Below, one piece after another: positions 9,513 through 16,897 of a stretch of DNA of 64,000 nucleotides. Source of the stretch: Acidobacteriota bacterium (GTDB taxonomy: Bacteria; Acidobacteriota; Terriglobia; Bryobacterales; UBA6623); contig WGMB01000017.1 in assembly GCA_016125275.1 (NCBI GenBank), positions 186,001-250,000 of the forward strand. The letters are read 5' to 3'. The first letter of the stretch is position 1. The number at the start of each line of letters is the position of its first letter. A program made the translations under genes and the position numbers. The notes beneath the pieces are model-generated. The model made no database searches. It was not told the origin of the DNA and worked only from the letters and a program-made list of their open reading frames with translations.

Positions 9513-10667
9513 ATGCGTTTCGATCGTCGTGGATTTCTGGCCGCATCCGTGGCCGCGGCAGCCGTAGCCTGCTCGCAGAAAGCCGAGGAGGCCGCCAAGA
9601 CCGCTTCTTCGACCTCCTCGTCGGCGAGCAGCGGTCCGAAACTGGGCATTCCGGGGCTGTATCCCGGTCGCGTGGTCGCGGTGGAGCATCCCGGCTCGAT
9701 CATCGACAACGTCTTCCAGGCGGAGCCGATCCAGCAGATGGTCGACCGCGGCATGATGGAGCTGACACATGCGCCGTCGCCGGTCGAAGCCTGGCGCGAG
9801 TTCTTCGAGCCCGGCGACGTGGTGGGCATCAAGCTCAACCCCGTCGGTCAGCCGGCCGTCATCTCCTCCCCCGAGCTGACCCGCGCGATCATCGCGGGCC
9901 TCGAGTCGGCCGGAGTCAAGCGCCAGGACATCGTGGCCTATGACCGCTACCACGACCAGTTCGTGAACGCCGGCTTTGCGTCCTGGCTGCCCGAAGGCGT
10001 CCGCACCGCCTACGCCTCGGAGAAGTACCTCAACGTTCAGATGGACATGGACGGCTACGACCCGGACGTCTATATGAACATGCCGCTGGTGAATCCGGAG
10101 TACAAGGAAGACTTCTCGCTCGACGATCCCCACATCCGGCACTCCTACGTCTGCAAGTTCCTGACCAAGGACGTCAACAAGGTCGTCAACGTGCCGATCC
10201 TCAAGCACCACCAGTCGGCCGGCGTGACGCTGTCGCTCAAGAACCTCTCGCACGGCTTCACCAACAACGTCAATCGCAGCCACGTCACCACCACGGCCAA
10301 CGCCTGCGGTCTCTTCATTCCGGCCGTCGTCGACCTGCCGATCTTCCGCGAAAAGGTCGTGCTCAACATCCTGGACGGCGTGAAGGCGGCCTACCACGGC
10401 GGCCCCGGCACGACGGTGCAGCACTACGCCTGGGAGCACAAGACGATGTACTTCGCCACCGATCCGGTGGCGGTGGATCACATCGGCTGGAAGGCGATCG
10501 ACGCCAAGCGCGCCGAGGTCGGCCGGCTGCCCATCGCATTGATGAAGCCGGACGAGCACTCGCAGTGGCTCAACGGCCAAGTCGAGCACATCGAGCTCGC
10601 CGGCAACTTCGGCCTGGGCGTCTTCAAGGAAGAGGACATCCGCCTGAAGCGGATCGACCTGGCATAG
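9513..10667 (+). CDS. Exported DUF362-domain protein, second of tandem pair
   Basis: This 384-aa paralogue of the preceding gene shares the same architecture: a Tat signal (DRRGFLAASVAAAAVACSQ), probably with a lipobox cysteine, a short charged linker, and the DUF362 domain. Long stretches such as GMMELTHAPSPVEAWREFF are identical in both copies, and the C-termini align to the end. The differences are spread evenly, so this is an older tandem duplication and not a recent one. The function is unknown; keeping both copies suggests a heteromer or different substrates. It converges on the methyltransferase gene. Confidence 0.82.
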   Translation: MRFDRRGFLAASVAAAAVACSQKAEEAAKTASSTSSSASSGPKLGIPGLYPGRVVAVEHPGSIIDNVFQAEPIQQMVDRGMMELTHAPSPVEAWREFFEPGDVVGIKLNPVGQPAVISSPELTRAIIAGLESAGVKRQDIVAYDRYHDQFVNAGFASWLPEGVRTAYASEKYLNVQMDMDGYDPDVYMNMPLVNPEYKEDFSLDDPHIRHSYVCKFLTKDVNKVVNVPILKHHQSAGVTLSLKNLSHGFTNNVNRSHVTTTANACGLFIPAVVDLPIFREKVVLNILDGVKAAYHGGPGTTVQHYAWEHKTMYFATDPVAVDHIGWKAIDAKRAEVGRLPIALMKPDEHSQWLNGQVEHIELAGNFGLGVFKEEDIRLKRIDLA

Positions 10668-10674
10668 CGCCGGG

Positions 10675-11415
10675 TCAGCGCCGGCTGCAAGCCATGATCG
10701 TCACGCTGTAGCGGCGCAGCGCGTCGGTCTCGAGCAGACGCAGGATCAGGACCTCGGGCAGGCCCAGCAGGCCCAGACCCTGCAGCTCGCCCACCGATCC
10801 CCCCAGCCGCACCCAGTCTTCCTGCAGGCCGGCAGCGGCCAAGCTGCGCCGCACGTCCTCCGGCGTATTCGCGCGGTAGAGCGTCGGGAAGATGTCCTCG
10901 TCCTCGCGAGAGTCGAAAAGCCGCACGATCGGCTTCTTCACCGCTTCCGGAACCAGCGAGGCCGTTCGAATGACGTAGTAGCGCAGGTTGGGCGTATGGA
11001 ACAGGAATCGTCCGCCGGGCCGTAGGATGCGCCGCACTTCGCCAAAGACCAGCGCCGGATCGGGCAGGTGCTCGACGACCATGTTCGCGGTCACCAGATC
11101 GAAGCTGCCGTCGCGAAACGGTAGCGCCTCGCCGCTGCCGAAGACCCGATCGTCCAGCAACGGATGCTTGGCCATCCCCGGATCCAGGTCCGCCCCGACA
11201 AAGCGCCGGGCCCGCCGCGCCAACTCGGCCTGCCGCTCCAGCGAAGCCGCCCAGTCCTGGGTGATCTGCCAGCCGCAGCCCAAGTCCAGCCAGTCGACGC
11301 CGGGTCGCACCAGCTCCTCGAGAGCCTTCCAATAGCGTTGCTGGCTGTGCAGGAGCTCGAAACCGAGGAGACGGGCGAGGCGGACGCGCGCCTGGTACCA
11401 GTTAATCGACTTCAT
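10675..11415 (-). CDS. Class I SAM-dependent methyltransferase
   Basis: The 246-aa protein has the Rossmann-type methyltransferase fold. Motif I is DWLDLGCG (~residues 40-47), the acidic loop is VGADLDPG, motif IV is FDLVTANMVVEHLPDP, and a LRPGGRFLFHTPN strand follows. This matches the methyltransferase-11 (UbiE/Coq5-like) group; the substrate cannot be inferred. The ATG at 11415 is preferred over a TTG 33 bases further upstream. It stands alone, converging with the second DUF362 gene (7-base gap). Confidence 0.85.
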   Translation of the reverse strand: MKSINWYQARVRLARLLGFELLHSQQRYWKALEELVRPGVDWLDLGCGWQITQDWAASLERQAELARRARRFVGADLDPGMAKHPLLDDRVFGSGEALPFRDGSFDLVTANMVVEHLPDPALVFGEVRRILRPGGRFLFHTPNLRYYVIRTASLVPEAVKKPIVRLFDSREDEDIFPTLYRANTPEDVRRSLAAAGLQEDWVRLGGSVGELQGLGLLGLPEVLILRLLETDALRRYSVTIMACSRR

Positions 11416-11480
11416 TCCGGCGGGACGCGCTTTGGCCAAGTGTAGCAATCTAGGGCGATCCCCATGGCACGGCGGACGTT

Positions 11481-11511
11481 CCCTGGCGGCAGGCCTGGCC
11501 GACCGCCAGGG
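11481..11511. other. Perfect 9-bp hairpin
   Basis: CCCTGGCGG (11481-11489) pairs with CCGCCAGGG (11503-11511) across a 13-base loop. No T-run follows in either direction, so it is not a standard intrinsic terminator. Its role is unknown. Confidence 0.4.
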
Positions 11512-11655
11512 CGCACCGGCGCCTGATCACCCATATCGTCGAATTGAACCGAACTCCACAAGCCGGGCGGGCGGCTCGATCGACGAGTCCGCCTTGTCGC
11601 CCAGTCTGCAAATCTCCGTCGCCGACCTTTTCGCCAACCTGGACTGAGCCCCTGC

Positions 11656-11745
11656 TCAGCGGATGCAGTACAGCGTGTTCTTACCCCGCAGGTAGATCTC
11701 GCCGTCGGCGATCGCGATCACGACGGCCCCATCCTCTGACGTCTG
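11656..11745 (-). pseudogene. Relic of the 3' end of a PQQ-propeller gene
   Basis: Bases 11660-11715 match 13459-13514, the 3' end of the intact propeller gene, with two mismatches in 56. Bases 11716-11739 match 13587-13610. Read on the minus strand the relic encodes SEDGAVVIAIADGEIYLRGK and then NTLYCIR before a TGA. It lacks exactly 72 bases (24 codons) relative to the intact gene. Differences are mostly synonymous or conservative (GGT/GGC, CGC/CGA, GAC/GAA) and the stop differs (TGA/TAG). It therefore looks like a diverged former gene end, not a fresh duplication. Confidence 0.75.
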
Positions 11746-11815
11746 CCAAGAGGTCGAATAGGCGTTTCAAGCTGCCCTTTACGCATCCGACCCTTAGCGG
11801 ACCGAGTCGGGGGTA

Positions 11816-13288
11816 CTACTCCTCATCGAGAAACGGACCAAGCTGACAAAAGAATGGAGCAGGATCACCGGCAAGATCGATAAATCGAGGTACCGGCGCG
11901 CTTCCAGCAACAGTAACTGTGCTTAGCGGCGCTAGCGTACACGCCAACGTACTGGACCTTCCCTCGACATCGTCACCAGTCGCGGTTGATTCGAACGAGA
12001 TACCAAGGCAACCCTCTCTAGGATTCCGTCGAGGTCCTCCAGGAGCAATCCACTCCCAGACTGCGAACCCAAACCCACCCGACAAATGTACTTCCGCGAT
12101 TTCAGCCCGATCTCCCGCGACGACCAGCTCATCGATAACCCTGCCACCTGCTCCATTGCTATCCGCCCCTGATACAAGCGCTAACCATGGCGCTTCATCG
12201 CCTCCCCCGCGCGATTCTGATCCATCGGCTCTCGTTGCAGACTCACCGGGAACATCCGTAATCGAAACAAACAATCGAATATTCTGGGGAACTCCGAAGA
12301 AGCGAATAAGGACTCTGGTCCCTGAATCCACATGCGCCGACTCGACGCCACCACACTCCTCCTCGAGAGTTCTAAAAGCTCCAGAGTACCCCTCGGTAAT
12401 TCTGACAACTGCGGGAAATGTCTTCACTGGATCTTTGACACCGGCCCGACCACTCAGAACAAGACGCCCCTGGGCCGACGGAGAATAGACGTATGGACGA
12501 TGACGCGAGACAACGGAAGGCATCACAGGGCGAGCTAGCACAATCATGTCGTTCGTAACCGCTGGAGGCCTGCGCTCTAGACCCATTGACTCAAAAGCAC
12601 AGAAGGCGAAAACCGTACCTGAAAACGCACTCGCTCTCTTTTCAAACAATGAATGGCTTACCTGCGACGCATTGACCCTGACGTTCCTTATCTTGTACTG
12701 AGTCGACCGAGCCCCACCAGGTTCCTCGATCATAATATTATCAAACGAGATAGCTTGCCTGTGTAAGAGGCACCCCCGGACAACCGTTCCAGGCCGCCCG
12801 GCGGGCAGCCATTCGGCATCAAGCGCTCCCTCGCCATCCCTATAATTCGTGCAGTTTACATTCAGGGTAAGGGACACCTTAAAGGGCCCACGAAGATTAC
12901 CACTTTTTCCACCGGTAAAAGTAAATATAATATCGCCCATTCCATCCGATATACAAGAAGAACGAGCCGTCACCTGAACCGCCGAGATAACGCACGACAA
13001 GACCAGCTCACCGTCGGATTTCTGGAGAGGACCAAGGACTTGAACAATCCGCGACTCAATTGCATTCAAATTCTCCGGGTCTTGCCCTGACTCCCTTAGC
13101 AGCTTTCGATACTCAAAGGCCTTGATGCCGCGTTCGAGTTTAGTGACTTCCAGCGCTTCCCTGTCTCGTTCAAGCTGCAGCACGGTGGACTCGTGTTTTC
13201 GATCAAGTTTTCGCATGATCAGATCCACAAGCCACTTGACAACTATGCCACCCACCACGAGAGCGCCGCTTTTGATAAATTCGTCCAC
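11816..13288 (-). CDS. Unknown membrane-anchored protein, probably horizontally acquired
   Basis: This 490-aa protein is not recognised as a whole. The start is GTG at 13288 with GAGGA seven bases upstream. Residues ~5-25 form a hydrophobic anchor (SGALVVGGIVVKWLVDLIM), followed by a charged, coiled-coil-like helix to ~65. A segment near residue 195 (YKIRNVRVNASQV) resembles a motif I recall from secreted Acidobacteriota repeat proteins. The C-terminal half is beta-rich with several cysteines. Base composition is visibly more AT-rich and codon use less biased than in its neighbours. It lies between an intact propeller gene and a relic of that gene's 3' end, which suggests insertion. The function is unknown. 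Confidence 0.6.
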   Translation of the reverse strand: MDEFIKSGALVVGGIVVKWLVDLIMRKLDRKHESTVLQLERDREALEVTKLERGIKAFEYRKLLRESGQDPENLNAIESRIVQVLGPLQKSDGELVLSCVISAVQVTARSSCISDGMGDIIFTFTGGKSGNLRGPFKVSLTLNVNCTNYRDGEGALDAEWLPAGRPGTVVRGCLLHRQAISFDNIMIEEPGGARSTQYKIRNVRVNASQVSHSLFEKRASAFSGTVFAFCAFESMGLERRPPAVTNDMIVLARPVMPSVVSRHRPYVYSPSAQGRLVLSGRAGVKDPVKTFPAVVRITEGYSGAFRTLEEECGGVESAHVDSGTRVLIRFFGVPQNIRLFVSITDVPGESATRADGSESRGGGDEAPWLALVSGADSNGAGGRVIDELVVAGDRAEIAEVHLSGGFGFAVWEWIAPGGPRRNPREGCLGISFESTATGDDVEGRSSTLACTLAPLSTVTVAGSAPVPRFIDLAGDPAPFFCQLGPFLDEE

Positions 13289-13454
13289 TGTGGGTCCTCA
13301 GAGGTCGATCTAGCCCAGCGAATCGAGTCTATCAGGGAGCTCGAGCCGCCACCACGCTCATCAGGTGGTTCGAATACTTGGGCGGACTTGAGGCTACTGG
13401 ACACACGGGCGGTGAACCCAAGCGGATCACGATCAATAGCCGATTCCTGTCACT

Positions 13455-14723
13455 CTATCGGATGCAGTACAGCGTGTTCTTGCCCCGCAGGTAGATCTCG
13501 CCTTCGGCGATCGCCGGCGTGGCGATGAAGAACTCGTCCGCGATCGTGTTGGTGGCGATCACTTCGTACTCCTTGCCCATCTTCACGATCACCACGTCCC
13601 CATCCTCTGAGGCCATGTAGAGCTTGCCATTGGCGGCCACCAGCGAGGACTTGAAGCGGTACGGCTTGGGCAGCCGCTGTTGCGCGTAGTACGGCTCGCC
13701 CGTCTCGGCGTTGAGCGCGCTGAGCATCCCGCTGTCGGTCAGCATGTACAGAATGCCGTCCTGCAGCACCGGGGACGGCGTGTAGGAGTTGCCGCGCTGG
13801 TTGGTCCACAGCACGGCCGCGCTCCCCGTGATGTCTCCTTCGGCCTTGTCCAGGTCGATCGCCAGCAGGTTGGGGTTGCGGAATCCGCTCATCACGAACA
13901 CGCGGCGCCCGTCATACACCGGCGCAGGGATCGTGTTGAGGCCCAGCCCCGAGCACTGCCACAGAATCTTACCCGTCGCGAGCTCATAGCTGATCACTGT
14001 GGACGGCGCCGCCACGATGGCTTGCGTCTTGCCTCCGTGCTCGATCACCAACGGCGCGGCCCAGCCGCTGGGCTGATCGCGGTCCACCCGCCAAATCTGC
14101 TCGCCGGTGGACTTGTCCAGCGCCACCATGTAGTCCTCGCCCTCGTGGTCGAACGTCAGCAGCAGCGTGGAGCCATGCAGCACCGGCGCGGTCCCTTCGC
14201 CGAACCCCATGCGCATCCGCATCGGAGGAAAATCCTTCTTCCACAGCAGCTTGCCGTCGAGATCGTAGGCGTACACGCCGCGCGAGCCGAAGAACGCAAT
14301 CAGCGTCTCGCCGTCGGTCACCGGTGAGTTCGAAGCGAAGCTGCCGTAAGAGTCGTGGTAGCCCTCATGCGGCGCCTCTTGCGCGGCCGTCCGCTCCCAC
14401 AGCTTCTTGCCCGTCTTGCGGTCGAAGGCCATCACCAGAAAGGCCTGCTCCGGCTGGGTTTCCCCGCCCTCGGCGGCCTTCCCGGTCGCGACCGCGGTGG
14501 TCAAAAACAGCCGATCGCCCCAGATCACGGGCGAGGAGTGGCCTCGGCCGGGCACGTCCGCCTTCCAGGCGATGTTTTCCGTATCGCTCCAGCGGGTGGG
14601 AGCGTCGCCGCGTGCGACTCCGTTGTCAAAAGGACCGCGCCAGCGCGGCCACTCCCCTTCAACGGCGGGCGCGGCGGCCAGCGAGGATACAGCGACGAGA
14701 AACAGCGTCCAGCGCAGCAGCAT
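13455..14723 (-). CDS. Exported PQQ-type beta-propeller repeat protein
   Basis: The 422-aa product has a Sec signal (MLLRWTLFLVAVSSLAAAPA) and WD/PQQ-like blades throughout, with tryptophan-docking motifs such as ATGKILWQCSG, STGEQIWRVD and RKTGKKLWERT. The opening WPRWRGPFDNGVA is typical of secreted 'outer membrane protein assembly factor BamB-like' propellers common in Acidobacteriota and Planctomycetes. No dehydrogenase active-site signature was noted, so a structural or binding role is more likely than enzymatic. The ATG at 14723 is chosen because it begins the signal peptide. A relic of its 3' end lies 1.7 kb downstream, beyond an unrelated gene. Confidence 0.85.
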   Translation of the reverse strand: MLLRWTLFLVAVSSLAAAPAVEGEWPRWRGPFDNGVARGDAPTRWSDTENIAWKADVPGRGHSSPVIWGDRLFLTTAVATGKAAEGGETQPEQAFLVMAFDRKTGKKLWERTAAQEAPHEGYHDSYGSFASNSPVTDGETLIAFFGSRGVYAYDLDGKLLWKKDFPPMRMRMGFGEGTAPVLHGSTLLLTFDHEGEDYMVALDKSTGEQIWRVDRDQPSGWAAPLVIEHGGKTQAIVAAPSTVISYELATGKILWQCSGLGLNTIPAPVYDGRRVFVMSGFRNPNLLAIDLDKAEGDITGSAAVLWTNQRGNSYTPSPVLQDGILYMLTDSGMLSALNAETGEPYYAQQRLPKPYRFKSSLVAANGKLYMASEDGDVVIVKMGKEYEVIATNTIADEFFIATPAIAEGEIYLRGKNTLYCIR

Positions 14724-14836
14724 TGTGATGGTCCATCCCCCTCCCTGTCTCAGACGCAGTCCCCCGCCCCAGGGTAACGGCCGTTTGACGCCGCCGGGGA
14801 GCGCGAACCCCTCTTCGCTGGGACACGCCAAGTGAC

Positions 14837-14865
14837 TTTACTTTGCAAAGTACTTGTCGTAGGAT
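14837..14865 (+). promoter_or_regulatory. Promoter of creD-like gene with overlapping 14-bp palindrome
   Basis: TTTACT (14837-14842) and TAGGAT (14860-14865) are separated by 17 bases. The perfect palindrome TACTTTGCAAAGTA occupies 14839-14852 and overlaps the -35 box, a position suited to repression by a dimeric regulator. Only seven bases separate the -10 from the ATG at 14873, so the transcript is probably leaderless. Confidence 0.55.
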
Positions 14866-14872
14866 CTGATTC

Positions 14873-16219
14873 ATGACGGAACCCACTTCCACCCTCTCCT
14901 CGCTGCGCCGCTCGCCGCTGGTGCAGATCGTCGTGATCGGCCTCCTGCTGCTCGTCTTGCAGGTCCCTGTCCTGCTGATCGCCAACCTCGTCTGGGAACG
15001 GGAAAACACCCGCCGCGAGGCCGTCGGAGAGATCAGCCGCGGCTGGGGGGGAGCCCAGGACGCCATCGGCCCTTTCCTGGTGGTGCCCTACCGCTACAAG
15101 AGGGTGGAGAGGAACAAGGAAGGCAACCTCGAAGAGGTGATCGCCGAGAGCCACGCGACCTTCCTGCCCCGGGCGCTCGACATCAAGGCCAACCTGGCCA
15201 CGGAAACCCGCTACCGAGGCATTTTCGAGGCGCCGGTCTACCGGGCCGAGGTGACCTTCTCCGGGTCATTCGACCGCCCGGACGTCTCCGGCTGGGAGCT
15301 CGAGCCCGAGTCACTCGACTGGAGCCGCGCCGAGATCGCCTTCGAGATCAGCGACGTCCGCGCCATACAGAACGAGGCCGGCCTCTCCTGGGGCGGACGG
15401 ACGGTTCCGTTCGAGCCCGGCCTCGGGCTCCGGGCCTCCGAACGCGCCGGCATCCATGCCCCTGTCGGCTCGTTCGACGGCGAGACGAGCGACTTCCGTG
15501 TGGACCTGCAGCTCAACGGCAGCGGTTCCCTGCACTTTGCGCCGCTGGGCCGCCAGACCATCACCCAGGTCTCCGCCGACTGGCCGGACCCCAGCTTCCA
15601 GGGCGCCTGGCTGCCCGGCGAGCGGCAGATCGACGCCGGCGCGTTCTCCGCGGAGTGGAACATCCCTTACCTGGGCCGCAACTACCCCCAGAGCTGGCGC
15701 AACGGAGAAGCGAAGGCCCCAGAAGTGGTCCAGTCGCTGTTCGGCTTCGACCTGCTGACTCCCACTGACGGCTACCGCCGCACCGAGCGCAGCCTCAAGT
15801 ACGAAGTGCTCTTCGTCGGGCTGACCTTCCTGACCATCTGGCTGTTCGAGGTGCTGGCCGGCGCGCGCATCCACATCATCCAGTACGGGCTGATCGGAGC
15901 CGCGCTCTGCCTCTTCTACCTGTTGGAGCTGAGCCTGAGCGAGCATCTGGGCTTCGGTTCGGCCTACTTGCTGGCGGCGGTTTCGGTGGTAGCGCTGGTG
16001 GCCTTCTACGCCAAATCGGTCCTGCCGGAGGCCCGCCAGGGGCTGACCGTCACCGCCACGACGGCCGGCCTGTACGCCTACCTCTACGTCTTGATCCAGC
16101 TCCAGGACTACGCCCTGCTGGTCGGGTCTCTGGGGCTGCTGCTGATCCTGGCCGCGGTCATGTACGCCACCCGGGGCGTGAACTGGTACGCTCCCCGCGA
16201 AGAGAAGACGCTGGCCTAA
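14873..16219 (+). CDS. creD: CreD-family inner-membrane protein
   Basis: The 448-aa protein matches the CreD (cell envelope integrity) family. It has one N-terminal transmembrane helix (IVVIGLLLLVLQVPVLLIAN, ~19-38), a large periplasmic domain containing GPFLVVPYRYK and an EVLFVGLTFLTIWLFEVL segment, and a cluster of C-terminal helices (~310-435). In Escherichia coli, CreD is induced by the CreBC system and affects colicin tolerance and envelope properties; its exact activity is unresolved. Length and topology are complete. No creBC genes are nearby. The upstream palindrome suggests local control by an unlinked regulator. The 3' end overlaps the convergent flavodoxin gene by four bases. Confidence 0.88.
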   Translation: MTEPTSTLSSLRRSPLVQIVVIGLLLLVLQVPVLLIANLVWERENTRREAVGEISRGWGGAQDAIGPFLVVPYRYKRVERNKEGNLEEVIAESHATFLPRALDIKANLATETRYRGIFEAPVYRAEVTFSGSFDRPDVSGWELEPESLDWSRAEIAFEISDVRAIQNEAGLSWGGRTVPFEPGLGLRASERAGIHAPVGSFDGETSDFRVDLQLNGSGSLHFAPLGRQTITQVSADWPDPSFQGAWLPGERQIDAGAFSAEWNIPYLGRNYPQSWRNGEAKAPEVVQSLFGFDLLTPTDGYRRTERSLKYEVLFVGLTFLTIWLFEVLAGARIHIIQYGLIGAALCLFYLLELSLSEHLGFGSAYLLAAVSVVALVAFYAKSVLPEARQGLTVTATTAGLYAYLYVLIQLQDYALLVGSLGLLLILAAVMYATRGVNWYAPREEKTLA

Positions 16220-16809
16220 GGCGCCGCCGCGCCCGCGCCGCGTTTCATGCGTCCCGCGACCTCGGCCAACCGGCGGCCCAGGTCGCGGGCGACCTTCTTC
16301 TCCGCCTCGTCCACGCCCGGGTCGGGCTTGTACGTCGTCGCCGAAGCGCCCAGGCTGCCGTACGGACTCACCAGCACGACCCCGAACTGCAGCAGCCCGG
16401 TCGCCAGGCTCATCATCGTCAGCTCCTTGCCGTTGGAGGGCAAGGCCCCTGTGGCGAACACGGCGCCCACCTTGTTCTCCAGCCCGCGGCTCTCCCAAAA
16501 TCCGAAATCGCCGCTCCAGCGCACCAGCGCCGCCCGCACCTCGGCGGCGGCGTCGCCCATGTGCACCGGCGAGCCCAGAGCGATGGCGTCGGCGGCCTCC
16601 AGATCGGCGCGGCTCACCTCCGCCACGCTCTTCACCGTCGCTTCCACGCCTTCCACGTCGCGCGCGCCCTCGGCCAAAGCCTCCGCCAGAGCCATCGTGT
16701 TGCCGGTCTGCGAGTGGGCCGTCACCAGCACCCGCAAGGGCTCCGCGGAGGCCGTCGCCAGGCACGCCCAGGCCGCCAGGGCCGCGAAGATCCTCATTCG
16801 CATCGACAT
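16216..16809 (-). CDS. Exported flavodoxin-like protein
   Basis: The protein (about 197 aa) has a flavodoxin fold. The FMN phosphate loop is visible as AHSQTGNTMALAEAL (~25-40) and the second loop as ALGSPVHMGD (~75), as in WrbA/NAD(P)H-quinone oxidoreductase relatives. Unusually it begins with a Sec signal peptide (MRIFAALAAWACLATASAEP), which predicts a periplasmic location; most flavodoxins are cytoplasmic. The exact start is uncertain: in-frame ATGs lie at 16821, 16809, 16803 and 16797, and none has a clear ribosome-binding site. It converges on creD and diverges from the NYN gene. The redox partner is unknown. Confidence 0.75.
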   Translation of the reverse strand: MSMRMRIFAALAAWACLATASAEPLRVLVTAHSQTGNTMALAEALAEGARDVEGVEATVKSVAEVSRADLEAADAIALGSPVHMGDAAAEVRAALVRWSGDFGFWESRGLENKVGAVFATGALPSNGKELTMMSLATGLLQFGVVLVSPYGSLGASATTYKPDPGVDEAEKKVARDLGRRLAEVAGRMKRGAGAAAP

Positions 16810-16882
16810 CCGCCGCATCATCGCACAAACAAGACAGTCCTCTTGAAAACAGATTCGAGAGCTAACGTTCTCAAAACCGGGA

Positions 16883-16888
16883 TATAAT
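16883..16888 (+). promoter_or_regulatory. -10 element (TATAAT) nine bases before NYN-gene GTG
   Basis: A perfect TATAAT ends nine bases before the GTG at 16898 and no Shine-Dalgarno site is present. A leader of at most two or three bases is expected. Confidence 0.55.
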
Positions 16889-16897
16889 CGTTCCAAC

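Larger units (their letters stand above)
11416..11815. other. Non-coding stretch with hairpins and a gene relic
   Basis: No intact gene is present. The stretch contains a strong hairpin at 11481-11511, a short CTGAGC/GCTCAG hairpin at 11644-11659, and the relic described at 11656-11745. The rest shows nothing recognisable. Confidence 0.5.
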
